64,000 nt of DNA from Sediminispirochaeta smaragdinae DSM 11293 (GTDB lineage Bacteria; Spirochaetota; Spirochaetia; DSM-16054; Sediminispirochaetaceae), in NCBI RefSeq assembly GCF_000143985.1, contig NC_014364.1, positions 3,410,001 through 3,474,000 of the forward strand, in the 5' to 3' direction. Positions 36,363-48,559 of the stretch are shown here, piece after piece. The translations under genes were made by a program, and so were the position numbers. How positions within the stretch are numbered: position 1 is the first letter of the stretch; each line of letters opens with the position of its first letter. A model generated the notes under the pieces. It was not told where the DNA came from and ran no database searches. It saw only the letters and a program-made list of their open reading frames with translations.

Positions 36363-38126
36363 CTAGATTATGCCATGTAAACGCTCCAGCGCATCGATCA
36401 CCGGAGAAGTGGTCGTTTGCCCGCCCTCTTTTAGGAATTGATCCCGAGCAAGCATCGAAAGATGCAATTCGTTACATGCTTCGGCATAAGGGATGCCGGT
36501 AAGCTGTGAAATAATGCGACTTCCCCGATCAATCAGTTTCTTGTTGGTGGGATCAAGCTGAACCATCCAGTTTCCCTGTATTCTCCCGAGTATCCCCATG
36601 GTTGCGGTACTAACGGTATTCAAGACCAGTTTCACTACCAGATGGTGCCAGAGGAAGATGGGGCTATCAGGCAGACTCATAGGGAGAAGAACCTCTTCGC
36701 CTCCTTTATAGCTCCTTTTGCTCCCTATCCTGAGGAGATCACCGTTCCAAGGAGTATCAGGATTCTCATCTCCTATGACAATCTGCAGAAACCAGTACGG
36801 TTCCCTTTCCTTTCGGCTGGGATCATGCTCGCAACCGATAAGGTATCTGGCGATTTCTCCGGTCCCCAAGGAGGGAGGCTCTTTACAAAGATACGGGGGG
36901 GCATCCATGGCCTTGTAATCGTCTCCGCTCCAGTCAAGCCCTCGGGGTTTACGCCGCAACATGGAAAACCAGGCCTCGGCACTCGTACGACGGGGATCCT
37001 TGGCATATGCCCAAGAAACAGGAGCCGATTCGTCATCAGCCGGACGGAAAGGAGGCAGCATAAAGGTGGGTGAGCGCTCGCTCGTATCGCAAAAAATATC
37101 CAGCAAAAAACGGGAAGCCAGATAGGTCACACGACCTCCCTCTTTATAGATTTGGCATTCTTTACCAGCCCAATAGGCCATAGCCTCTCCACACGCCTGG
37201 GACTCCAAACTCTGAAGAAGGGAAGCAAAACGATCCGCTTGTCCCATGCGATCGAATTCCTTATGTCCTTCACCGGCGGTGAGAAGAGCCTCTTCCATTG
37301 CAGATCCGACCACCATCATCTCCAGAGTGGTGGCCTGCATTCGTGTAGAACCGGAAAGGGCCATAGGACCGCTAAAAAGATCGATAACATGAAGATCGGG
37401 GTGCTTAATCAGCTTTCTCGATCTATCTATCCTGGACTCGAGAAGGGAAGAAGGATTGCTAAAAACCAGAAAAACGTTCCCTCCCCGGTCAAGGGCCTCT
37501 TCTGCAGTACCCAAAACCGATGAAGTTTCGCCTCCCTCGGTAATTGCAATCAAGACATCCCCCCGGGAAAAATGAAGCTCAGCTATTTGACGCCTTCCAA
37601 AGGTCGCGAAATCTTCAAAGTTTTCAACGGCCCGAATCAGGGCACGATCACCACCTGTCATGACGCTACAGCACTGATTGGCCTTTTGTAAAAAGGGATT
37701 GTCGGTTTCGGAGTGCTGGGCCGCTTCGCCTGGTAAGGCACCAGCACGGTCCTCCCAGTACTGACGCCACATCTCTTCCAGCATCACGGCCAGTCGGCCG
37801 GTACTGCCGCAGCCGGAAAAACAGAGTCTGCCCTTTCCTGAAACAACCGAGGCAAAGGCCTCTACCAACCGTTCATAGGAATCTGAATAAAAGGTCCGCC
37901 GAGCAACCGGCGGCAAATCTCCATCCACTTTTTGCAAAAGGCGTATCCCAGCAAGCGGATCCAGCTGTACCGTATGACTAAAATTCCTCGTATAAGGATG
38001 AGCCTGTTCGGTCGGCAAATATCCTAAGTGGAACTGCTCTTCCTCTGATACAAAACGGTCGGCCATCTTTCTGGCATCCCGCAAGATTTGATCATTTTGG
38101 GTACATTGATAATAGTTCGATGTCAT
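36363..38126 (-). CDS. SIS-domain protein of the MurQ/GckR type
   Basis: 587 residues from the ATG at 38126 (GGAG 6 bp upstream), just after the HAD stop. The first SIS domain has 'CFSGCGSTGRLAVMLEEMW', 'DVLIAITEGGETSSVLGTA' and 'SGPMALSGSTRMQATTLEM'. A second SIS-like part near the C-terminus has 'VKLVLNTVSTATMGILGRIQ' and 'QLDPTNKKLIDRGSRI'. These are MurNAc-6-P etherase (MurQ) motifs, but the protein is twice as long as MurQ and has two SIS units, like animal glucokinase regulatory protein (GckR). It is the last gene of the sugar ABC operon; the likely substrate is a sugar phosphate. Confidence 0.85.
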   Translation of the reverse strand: MTSNYYQCTQNDQILRDARKMADRFVSEEEQFHLGYLPTEQAHPYTRNFSHTVQLDPLAGIRLLQKVDGDLPPVARRTFYSDSYERLVEAFASVVSGKGRLCFSGCGSTGRLAVMLEEMWRQYWEDRAGALPGEAAQHSETDNPFLQKANQCCSVMTGGDRALIRAVENFEDFATFGRRQIAELHFSRGDVLIAITEGGETSSVLGTAEEALDRGGNVFLVFSNPSSLLESRIDRSRKLIKHPDLHVIDLFSGPMALSGSTRMQATTLEMMVVGSAMEEALLTAGEGHKEFDRMGQADRFASLLQSLESQACGEAMAYWAGKECQIYKEGGRVTYLASRFLLDIFCDTSERSPTFMLPPFRPADDESAPVSWAYAKDPRRTSAEAWFSMLRRKPRGLDWSGDDYKAMDAPPYLCKEPPSLGTGEIARYLIGCEHDPSRKEREPYWFLQIVIGDENPDTPWNGDLLRIGSKRSYKGGEEVLLPMSLPDSPIFLWHHLVVKLVLNTVSTATMGILGRIQGNWMVQLDPTNKKLIDRGSRIISQLTGIPYAEACNELHLSMLARDQFLKEGGQTTTSPVIDALERLHGII

Positions 38127-38127
38127 A

Positions 38128-38760
38128 TTATTCTCCGCTCGCTGTTTTGGTGTTTCTTTCATCAAGGATTTTTAGGGATACCAGCTGCTGTAAGAGATCT
38201 TCAGCAGAACGATAAAGAACGGCATGCACTCCGATCAGCGAGGCGGCCTCGACATTTTCTTTCAAATCATCGGTAAAAAAAGCCTCTCCGGGCTGTACCT
38301 GCTCATTTTCAAGAATGCGGCGATAGAATTCCGGATCCGGTTTGCTGACCCCCATCAGATGAGAAGGATATACCTTGTCAAAAACAGCATAATCGCCATT
38401 TCGAAGATGAATTTTATAATGGGAATCGATTACATTGGTGCCGCAGATTATCCGCATACCAGCAGATTTTAATCGTTTAAGAATACGAAGAGTGGGATCA
38501 TGCAGCCGCGGAGCAAAAAATTTCCCAAACCGGCTATGCTGACTATCAGGCGGTCGCTCTCCGGTACAGAGTGTATAGAGATCCCAGATTTCTTTTTCAC
38601 TGATTTCGCCCCGGCCATGTCGATGAATGGCATCAGCCAGACGGGAACCAATCTCCGCAAAGCTGTTTTCTTGTCGACCAAGCCATGCCATGAGCTGCGG
38701 GGTAACATTATGATTCCTAATCACAACGCCGCCCATATCAAAGATGCATAATCTAATCAT
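38128..38760 (-). CDS. HAD-IA family hydrolase (sugar-phosphatase type)
   Basis: 210 residues. Motif I is 'LCIFDMGGVVIRNH', where the second Asp of DxD is replaced by Gly as in the GlyGly-type HADs (YihX/epoxide hydrolase N-domain group). Motif II is the Thr in 'IICGTNVID', motif III is 'GVSKPDPEFYRRIL' and motif IV 'EAFFTDDLKENVEAA'. YihX-like members act on alpha-glucose-1-phosphate and related sugars. It sits between a permease and the SIS gene, which fits sugar-phosphate handling. Confidence 0.87.
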   Translation of the reverse strand: MIRLCIFDMGGVVIRNHNVTPQLMAWLGRQENSFAEIGSRLADAIHRHGRGEISEKEIWDLYTLCTGERPPDSQHSRFGKFFAPRLHDPTLRILKRLKSAGMRIICGTNVIDSHYKIHLRNGDYAVFDKVYPSHLMGVSKPDPEFYRRILENEQVQPGEAFFTDDLKENVEAASLIGVHAVLYRSAEDLLQQLVSLKILDERNTKTASGE

Positions 38761-38771
38761 AGAGGTAATTT

Positions 38772-39629
38772 TTACTCCTTCCCTGCCGAGTACATACCAC
38801 TTCCCTGTAAAAAGTACTTCGACAAGCTAAGAAACATCACAACAATGGGAAGGCTGGCAAGAACGGCCACAGCCATCATAGCTCCCTCATCGGAGTATTT
38901 CTCTTCGGTAAATTTGACAATGTAGGTGGGAATCGTCTTCATCTTTTCTTTCTGAGCCAGAAGCAGGGGCCATAACAAATTATCCCACTGCCCCCGAAAA
39001 CTGAGAATTGCGGCGGTGGCAATGGCAGGGGTACTGTTTTTGAAAACAATCCGCCAGAAAATTCCTAATTCTCCCAGGCCATCGATCCGTCCCGCGTCAA
39101 GAATATCGTCGGGGAAGGTCATGAGATACTGGCGCATCTGAAACAGGCCAAATGTGTTGAGGACAAAGGGCAGAACCAATCCGGCATAGGTATTCTGCAG
39201 CCCCAGCTTTACTGCGGTTATGTACATGGGAATCATGATTGCTTCAAATGGGATCATCATCCTTCCCATGATGATAAGAAAGACAATATTTCTCCCTCGA
39301 AAGCGGAATTTGCTCAGACCATAGCCAGCCAAACATGAAACCATTACCGACAGGGTAGCCGTGGTGCTGGCAACGACAACAGAATTTAAAACATTTCGCA
39401 GAAAGATGAAGCTGTGATCATTTCCTGCGACGGCCCGATAAAAGTTTTCCAGATAGATCCGACTTGGTATCCAGCGATATGGCATGGAGAAAATTTCCGA
39501 GGAAGGCATGAATGAAGCGGAAAACATGAAAGCAATGGGCATCAAAATTGCCAGCAAAATCAAGACAAGGAAGATATTGATTATATAGTTGATCACCCGG
39601 TTAAGGGGAGTGTTATTTCGCAAAAACAC
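38772..39629 (-). CDS. Carbohydrate ABC transporter permease (MalG/CUT1 type)
   Basis: 285 residues, GTG start with AAAGGAG 7 bp upstream. Six TM helices; the EAA loop that contacts the ATPase is 'DAGRIDGLGELGIFWRIVF'. The N-terminus and the 'MPYRWIPSRIYLENFYRAV' segment are typical of MalG-like permeases. It pairs with the permease directly upstream. Confidence 0.95.
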   Translation of the reverse strand: MFLRNNTPLNRVINYIINIFLVLILLAILMPIAFMFSASFMPSSEIFSMPYRWIPSRIYLENFYRAVAGNDHSFIFLRNVLNSVVVASTTATLSVMVSCLAGYGLSKFRFRGRNIVFLIIMGRMMIPFEAIMIPMYITAVKLGLQNTYAGLVLPFVLNTFGLFQMRQYLMTFPDDILDAGRIDGLGELGIFWRIVFKNSTPAIATAAILSFRGQWDNLLWPLLLAQKEKMKTIPTYIVKFTEEKYSDEGAMMAVAVLASLPIVVMFLSLSKYFLQGSGMYSAGKE

Positions 39630-39641
39630 AAGCGTGCTCCT

Positions 39642-40541
39642 TTAATAAACCGTGACATCCTTCTCTGACGATTTCATCCGAACCAGCGTCAAGCTCATCA
39701 TGACCAGAAAAAGGAGAACGCTCATCACGCAGGCATGGCTTATCTTTAAATCCCGCATGGCGGTATTGTAGATATTGAGCGTTACGACATCGATAGGTTC
39801 TAACGGTGCCCCTCGTTGTGTAAATAGATATTGGGTCGAAAATGACTTCAGAGAATTCAGCATAGTCACGATAGTGACCATCATGGTAGTGGGACGCAGT
39901 AGGGGTAATATAATATGGCGGATGGTCTGCATAGCGCTTGCACCGGCAATGGTAGCGGCTTCGAGAATCGATGTTGGTACTTTTGCAATGCCGGTAACAT
40001 AGATAATGGTGAAATAGCCAATATACTTCCAGATATAAATGGTTATAGTAGAAAATCGTAACATCCCAGTATTGGTAAGCCAGTTATGATCCACCCCCGG
40101 CGTTCGGAGAAAAAAATTGACAACACTGTTTCCAATCCCTCGGGGATCGAAGATCAGCATCCAAATCAGGGCAGCAACAACCGAAGAAAGTACAGCAGGA
40201 GTATAAAACAACAACTGCAGAATTTTCTGATGCCTCCGCCTTGTGGTGACAATCAAACCGAAAATCAAAGAAAAGAGCGATAAAGGAATAAAGGCCCCCA
40301 GAGAAAAAATGGCTGTCGCTTTCATGGAATTCCAGAATCCGGGGGAACTCAGCATGTATGAGTAATTTTTTAGGCCGACAAACTTAGGAGGACGCAGGGA
40401 AAGCAGTTTGATATTGAAAAAGGTGTTATAAAAGGCATTCAACATGGGATACAGGGAAAATATGAGAAAAAGCAGCAATGCAGGTGTAACGAAGACATAT
40501 CCCCAGCGGGCTTTTTTCTTTTCGATACCGATAGATTTCAT
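39642..40541 (-). CDS. Carbohydrate ABC transporter permease (MalF/UgpA type)
   Basis: 299 residues from the ATG at 40541 (a GTG one codon earlier is possible). Six TM helices; the EAA loop is 'EAATIAGASAMQTIRHIILP'. The first helix has 'YVFVTPALLLFLIFSLYPML'. It forms the channel together with the MalG-type partner. No ATPase gene lies in this operon, so a shared MsmX/MalK-type ATPase elsewhere is expected. Confidence 0.95.
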   Translation of the reverse strand: MKSIGIEKKKARWGYVFVTPALLLFLIFSLYPMLNAFYNTFFNIKLLSLRPPKFVGLKNYSYMLSSPGFWNSMKATAIFSLGAFIPLSLFSLIFGLIVTTRRRHQKILQLLFYTPAVLSSVVAALIWMLIFDPRGIGNSVVNFFLRTPGVDHNWLTNTGMLRFSTITIYIWKYIGYFTIIYVTGIAKVPTSILEAATIAGASAMQTIRHIILPLLRPTTMMVTIVTMLNSLKSFSTQYLFTQRGAPLEPIDVVTLNIYNTAMRDLKISHACVMSVLLFLVMMSLTLVRMKSSEKDVTVY

Positions 40542-40611
40542 CACATAGTCCTATAAAATGAAAAGCATTGGAAGGAAGACCTCCAATGCTTTTGTGTATT
40601 ATTGAAAACCA

Positions 40612-41922
40612 CTATTCCGAATCGATGATGTCCTGTACTTCTTTACGGAATTTACTCAAAACCACGGCAGGATCCTCCCCCAAAACCATGGCGGACTCGA
40701 CAGCTGCTTTGAATTTGTCATTAATTGCTGCGCTACTTTCGGCATAATATACCAAATGAGCTTTCTGCATATCACGAGCGAAAACATCGGAATAAGGAAT
40801 GGCCTTGAAGGTATCCGAATTCAGTAAGGAATAGGTGGGCTGAACAAGATTTACACGCGAAAGATACTCTTCGGAATGGGTAAGCATGAAATCGACAAGT
40901 CGCCAAGCCCATATCTGGCGGGCAAGGGGAATCTGCCCATTTACCAGATAGTAATGGCAGGCAATTGCTCCGGCCACTTCTTTCTTGGCGTTCTGCCACT
41001 GTGGGAAGGGAACAATCATCCAGTCATTGCTCTCAAAGAAGTCGGGATTCGCCGTTTTCATACGTCCCTGCTGGTAGAGCCCGCTGTCACTCATCGCTAT
41101 TTCATTATCATTGTTATCAAAAACCTTGCGAGCGGCAGTATAGGTCGGCCCGCCCAAATTTTTTCCGGTAGGCCCCCACTCTTTCATGTACCGAAAAAGC
41201 TGCAGCCACGCTTCATCTCCTATAATGGCTCTCTTTCCGTCTTCACTGATGAGCCTACCGCCCAGCTGTTCAACCATGGGAAGGAACTGCATGGTATAAG
41301 AAGGATAACGAAAATCATATCCCCGACGTGTAATGATTTCACCATTCCGTAAAACCAGTTTTTCAGAAAGAGACATGACATCTTCCCAAGTTTTGGGATA
41401 GTCTTTCTCTGGGTCCAGCCCTGCATCTCGAAAAATACTTTTATTGAGATACATACAGAAATTGGTATATTCAAGAGGTAAGCCGTATATTTCTCCGTTA
41501 AGCTCAACCGCTTCCAGTGCACCAGGGATGTATCGACTTCTTACACTCTCCAGTGTTTTTTCTCCAATCCATTCGGGATCCAGGGAGGAAGCCCGTCCCT
41601 GAACGACAAACTGACGAATAACCGACTGACTCTGATTAAAAATGTCGGGCCCCTGATCCGCCGAAAAAGCAACAGTCAGAATTTCGCGCATCTTGGTTGA
41701 AGGATAGGTCTGATAGTCCACACTCACGTTGGTGTGCTGCCTGCAGAACTCTTCAATCAACTCGGCCTCCAAAGCCTTTCTGTTTACATCTTCATGTGTC
41801 CAGAGCGTCAAGGTTACAGGATCTGACAGATTCACGGTTGCAGCCTCCTGACTACCTTCGGCAAAGACATACATTCCTGCCAGTAATAAAACAGCCAGGC
41901 ACAACAAAACAAATCTTTTCAT
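40612..41922 (-). CDS. Extracellular sugar-binding protein of the ABC importer
   Basis: 436 residues with a signal peptide (about 1-21, 'LCLAVLLLAGMYVFA') and a mature end 'EGSQEAATV', a style common in Spirochaeta binding proteins. The family-1 fold is recognisable: 'VTLTLWTHEDVN', 'FSADQGPDIFNQ', 'YGLPLEYTNFCMYLNKSIF' and 'WEDVMSLSEKLV'. There is no lipobox Cys, so it is soluble in the periplasm or kept by an uncleaved signal. The ligand cannot be predicted. GGGGGGAG precedes the ATG. Confidence 0.93.
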   Translation of the reverse strand: MKRFVLLCLAVLLLAGMYVFAEGSQEAATVNLSDPVTLTLWTHEDVNRKALEAELIEEFCRQHTNVSVDYQTYPSTKMREILTVAFSADQGPDIFNQSQSVIRQFVVQGRASSLDPEWIGEKTLESVRSRYIPGALEAVELNGEIYGLPLEYTNFCMYLNKSIFRDAGLDPEKDYPKTWEDVMSLSEKLVLRNGEIITRRGYDFRYPSYTMQFLPMVEQLGGRLISEDGKRAIIGDEAWLQLFRYMKEWGPTGKNLGGPTYTAARKVFDNNDNEIAMSDSGLYQQGRMKTANPDFFESNDWMIVPFPQWQNAKKEVAGAIACHYYLVNGQIPLARQIWAWRLVDFMLTHSEEYLSRVNLVQPTYSLLNSDTFKAIPYSDVFARDMQKAHLVYYAESSAAINDKFKAAVESAMVLGEDPAVVLSKFRKEVQDIIDSE

Positions 41923-41942
41923 GATCTCCCCCCTTTATGTTT

Positions 41943-41960
41943 GTTGTAATTTCTACTAAC
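41943..41960. promoter_or_regulatory. Possible ROK-repressor operator at the ABC operon
   Basis: An imperfect dyad, GTTGTAATTTCTACTAAC, sits over the expected transcription start just downstream of the -10 box. Its reverse complement resembles a site over the ROK gene's own promoter (43098-43117). Sharing is seen in the sequence; binding is inference. Confidence 0.4.
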
Positions 41961-41961
41961 C

Positions 41962-41990
41962 ACTTTATTCGGGGATAGAAAATTCGTCAA
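41962..41990 (-). promoter_or_regulatory. Promoter of the sugar ABC operon
   Basis: Minus-strand TTGACG (41985-41990), 17 bp, TAAAGT (41962-41967), about 40 bp before the binding-protein gene. Confidence 0.65.
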
Positions 41991-42029
41991 GCCTTCTTTT
42001 TTCGGCTTTCATGGAAATGGTGTGAAACC

Positions 42030-43091
42030 TTACTGAGCATCAAAAAAGCTTGCAGAGAGGGGGAAGGTCAAAGAGGAAAAAAGAAAACCGACCGCTGCAT
42101 ATGCAGCTCCGGCGGCAATGTTGTCACTACCGGCATCCAAGCGACTGACGATAACCGGGGAATCCCGATCGGCCCCCTTTCGGCTCATGTGATGAAGGAT
42201 GGATCTGTCAAGCCGGTCCAAGACCGAAGTGGCATCGCCTCCGAGTACTATTTCATCAACCCCGGAGATATTGGCAGCCAGTGCGAAAGATTGCCCTAAG
42301 GTATCGATATAGTGTGCCAGCTTTTCCTCATCATCCAAAACCGGGGGTTTCAATAAATGGGTGATTGTTCGTCCGCGAATCAATTGATTTCCTATAACAA
42401 GCCCTGCACCAATTCCAATTTCCTGAACGGCATTTCGGGGATGATATCGGACTTGTACTAAAAGGATATCCTTTTGTTTTCGCCTTCCCGCCTCTCGGAG
42501 GACACTGGCCTGAGCATCATTGATCACGGTTATGGGCACCGCAAGCACCTTTTCCAGTGGTTCAGCCACGGGAAGCGGACATTCTATGCCCAGAGCATCG
42601 GAAAGAAGGATATGTTTTCTTTCTTCATCCACCACCCCGCTGGCACCAACTCCCAAAGTAAGAAGCCCTTGCCTACCTTCGTATGCCGCCCCGACAGAGC
42701 GCTGAAATCGGGATGTTTCCACCGCAAGAGAGTCTATAAGCCGGGGACCATAATCTTGTATGGGAATGGTTCGTTCCCCCATATAGCGGCCGCACAAATC
42801 GACTGCTATAAGGTTCATATTAGGGAAGGTAAGCTCCACACCTATGCTGTAGGCATATCCCGGCAAAATACGCAGCAGTACCGAGGGGCGGCCACCGCGA
42901 GGACCGGTAGAATCATTTGAAGTTTGTTCTATGATCCCAAGTTCCACCATTTGATCGACCATATAGCCTACGGTGGAACGGTCAAGTCGTAACTCACGGG
43001 CAATATCGGCTCGACTTCGATTGGGACGAAGCCAAAGCGATTCGAGTACCTTGATAAAATTATCTCTTCGTAATCTATTTTTCACAATCAT
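42030..43091 (-). CDS. ROK family transcriptional repressor
   Basis: 353 residues from the ATG at 43091; a TTG at 43109 would add six. The N-terminal winged helix is 'SRADIARELRLDRSTVGYMV' and the C-terminal ROK/ASKHA domain has 'LGVGASGVVDEERKHILLSD', 'VITVINDAQASVLREAG' and 'IGIGAGLVIGNQLIRGRTI'. The zinc-binding CxCxxxGC segment of sugar kinases is absent, as in some pure regulators. It sits upstream of, and in line with, the sugar ABC operon that it very likely controls. Confidence 0.92.
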   Translation of the reverse strand: MIVKNRLRRDNFIKVLESLWLRPNRSRADIARELRLDRSTVGYMVDQMVELGIIEQTSNDSTGPRGGRPSVLLRILPGYAYSIGVELTFPNMNLIAVDLCGRYMGERTIPIQDYGPRLIDSLAVETSRFQRSVGAAYEGRQGLLTLGVGASGVVDEERKHILLSDALGIECPLPVAEPLEKVLAVPITVINDAQASVLREAGRRKQKDILLVQVRYHPRNAVQEIGIGAGLVIGNQLIRGRTITHLLKPPVLDDEEKLAHYIDTLGQSFALAANISGVDEIVLGGDATSVLDRLDRSILHHMSRKGADRDSPVIVSRLDAGSDNIAAGAAYAAVGFLFSSLTFPLSASFFDAQ

Positions 43092-43097
43092 CGGTTT

Positions 43098-43117
43098 GTT
43101 AGCATACAAAATTCAAC
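43098..43117. promoter_or_regulatory. Possible ROK autoregulatory operator
   Basis: GTTAGCATACAAAATTCAAC overlaps the ROK -10 box and the first codons. It aligns with GTTAGTAGAAATTACAAC (reverse strand) at 41943-41960, sharing GTTAG, AAATT and CAAC. Confidence 0.35.
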
Positions 43118-43143
43118 ATAACGGATGCAGCTTACTATATCAA
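43115..43143 (-). promoter_or_regulatory. Promoter for the ROK gene
   Basis: Minus-strand TTGATA (43138-43143), 17 bp, TATGTT (43115-43120). The transcript would start near 43108, leaving at most about 17 bases before the ATG. Confidence 0.5.
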
Positions 43144-43185
43144 GGCGGATAATAGATCAAGGATAGAGGGAAAGGATAAAAAAAA

Positions 43186-43299
<114 letters not shown>

Positions 43300-43348
43300 A
43301 ATAAAAACAAAGCTTATTCACAAAGGTGGAAAGGATTACATGATAATA

Positions 43349-46331
<2,983 letters not shown>

Positions 46332-46436
46332 TATTATCTTGCAATCCTTCCCTATCAGCTATATGACTCCTCGCCTTATAGCTCCCCTGTTAAAGATCAA
46401 TGATTACCCAACGTAAAATAGCCGGGTAATCGTATG

Positions 46437-46510
<74 letters not shown>

Positions 46511-46586
46511 AATCAGAGAAAAGAGGGAAAGGAAGAAGTACCGACGCGTTAGCTCAAAGGATCAGAATGATCTTATCTTTCTTATC

Positions 46587-48129
<1,543 letters not shown>

Positions 48130-48136
48130 AGTATGT

Positions 48137-48156
48137 TCAACATCCGAAGATGTTGA
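48137..48156 (-). other. UUCG-capped hairpin just upstream of 16S
   Basis: TCAACATC-TTCG-GATGTTGA, an 8-bp perfect stem with a UUCG tetraloop, ends about 8 nt before the mature 16S. It could guide processing of the pre-rRNA. Confidence 0.6.
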
Positions 48157-48290
48157 CTTCTTACTTATAAAAAGTCCTTATCCCAACCCGTTTTCGCTCG
48201 CGTCGGATACTTTTCTTCCCTTCCCTATTTCCTCTGACAAAGATCCTTTCTCACTCATAAAAGTTCCTCACTCTCATGAGCGTGACGCCA

Positions 48291-48319
48291 GTTGTACCAA
48301 ATCTCCTCAACCTTGTCAA
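48291..48319 (-). promoter_or_regulatory. rRNA promoter P3
   Basis: Minus-strand TTGACA (48314-48319), 17 bp, TACAAC (48291-48296). Confidence 0.65.
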
Positions 48320-48373
48320 GCAACCTTTTCAAGTTTCTTGCCGGTCAGGCATTGAACACAAAGGCAATCGCCA

Positions 48374-48394
48374 CCGATGTTTTTCAAACATCGG
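48374..48394 (-). other. 9-bp hairpin between rRNA promoters P2 and P3
   Basis: CCGATGTTT-GAA-AAACATCGG, a perfect 9-bp stem with a 3-nt loop, in the P1/P2 transcripts upstream of P3. It has no T-run, so it is not a terminator. Confidence 0.55.
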
Positions 48395-48400
48395 AAAGTC

Positions 48401-48429
48401 AGCATATCAGCTCGTGGTTTCAGTGTCAA
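48401..48429 (-). promoter_or_regulatory. rRNA promoter P2
   Basis: Minus-strand TTGACA (48424-48429), 17 bp, TATGCT (48401-48406). Confidence 0.7.
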
Positions 48430-48499
48430 CTGCAACGAAAGTGATTTACTGTCTTCACCGACCTGATGGTCAGCGCCTTTTGTTTCGGCGACGTTGGCA

Positions 48500-48528
48500 A
48501 CTATATCTATCTGAGCTATTTATGTCAA
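48500..48528 (-). promoter_or_regulatory. rRNA promoter P1
   Basis: Minus-strand TTGACA (48523-48528), 17 bp, TATAGT (48500-48505). It is the closest to consensus of the three. Confidence 0.75.
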
Positions 48529-48559
48529 CCATTCTGTAAAAAGTTCATGAAAAGAAACA

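Larger units (their letters stand above)
48130..48559 (-). other. rRNA leader and promoter region (430 bp, no gene)
   Basis: It holds three tandem promoters (P1 48500-48528, P2 48401-48429, P3 48291-48319), a hairpin between P2 and P3 and a UUCG-capped hairpin next to 16S. The GT/HAD gene ends at 48560, only 32 bp before the P1 -35 box. Confidence 0.8.
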
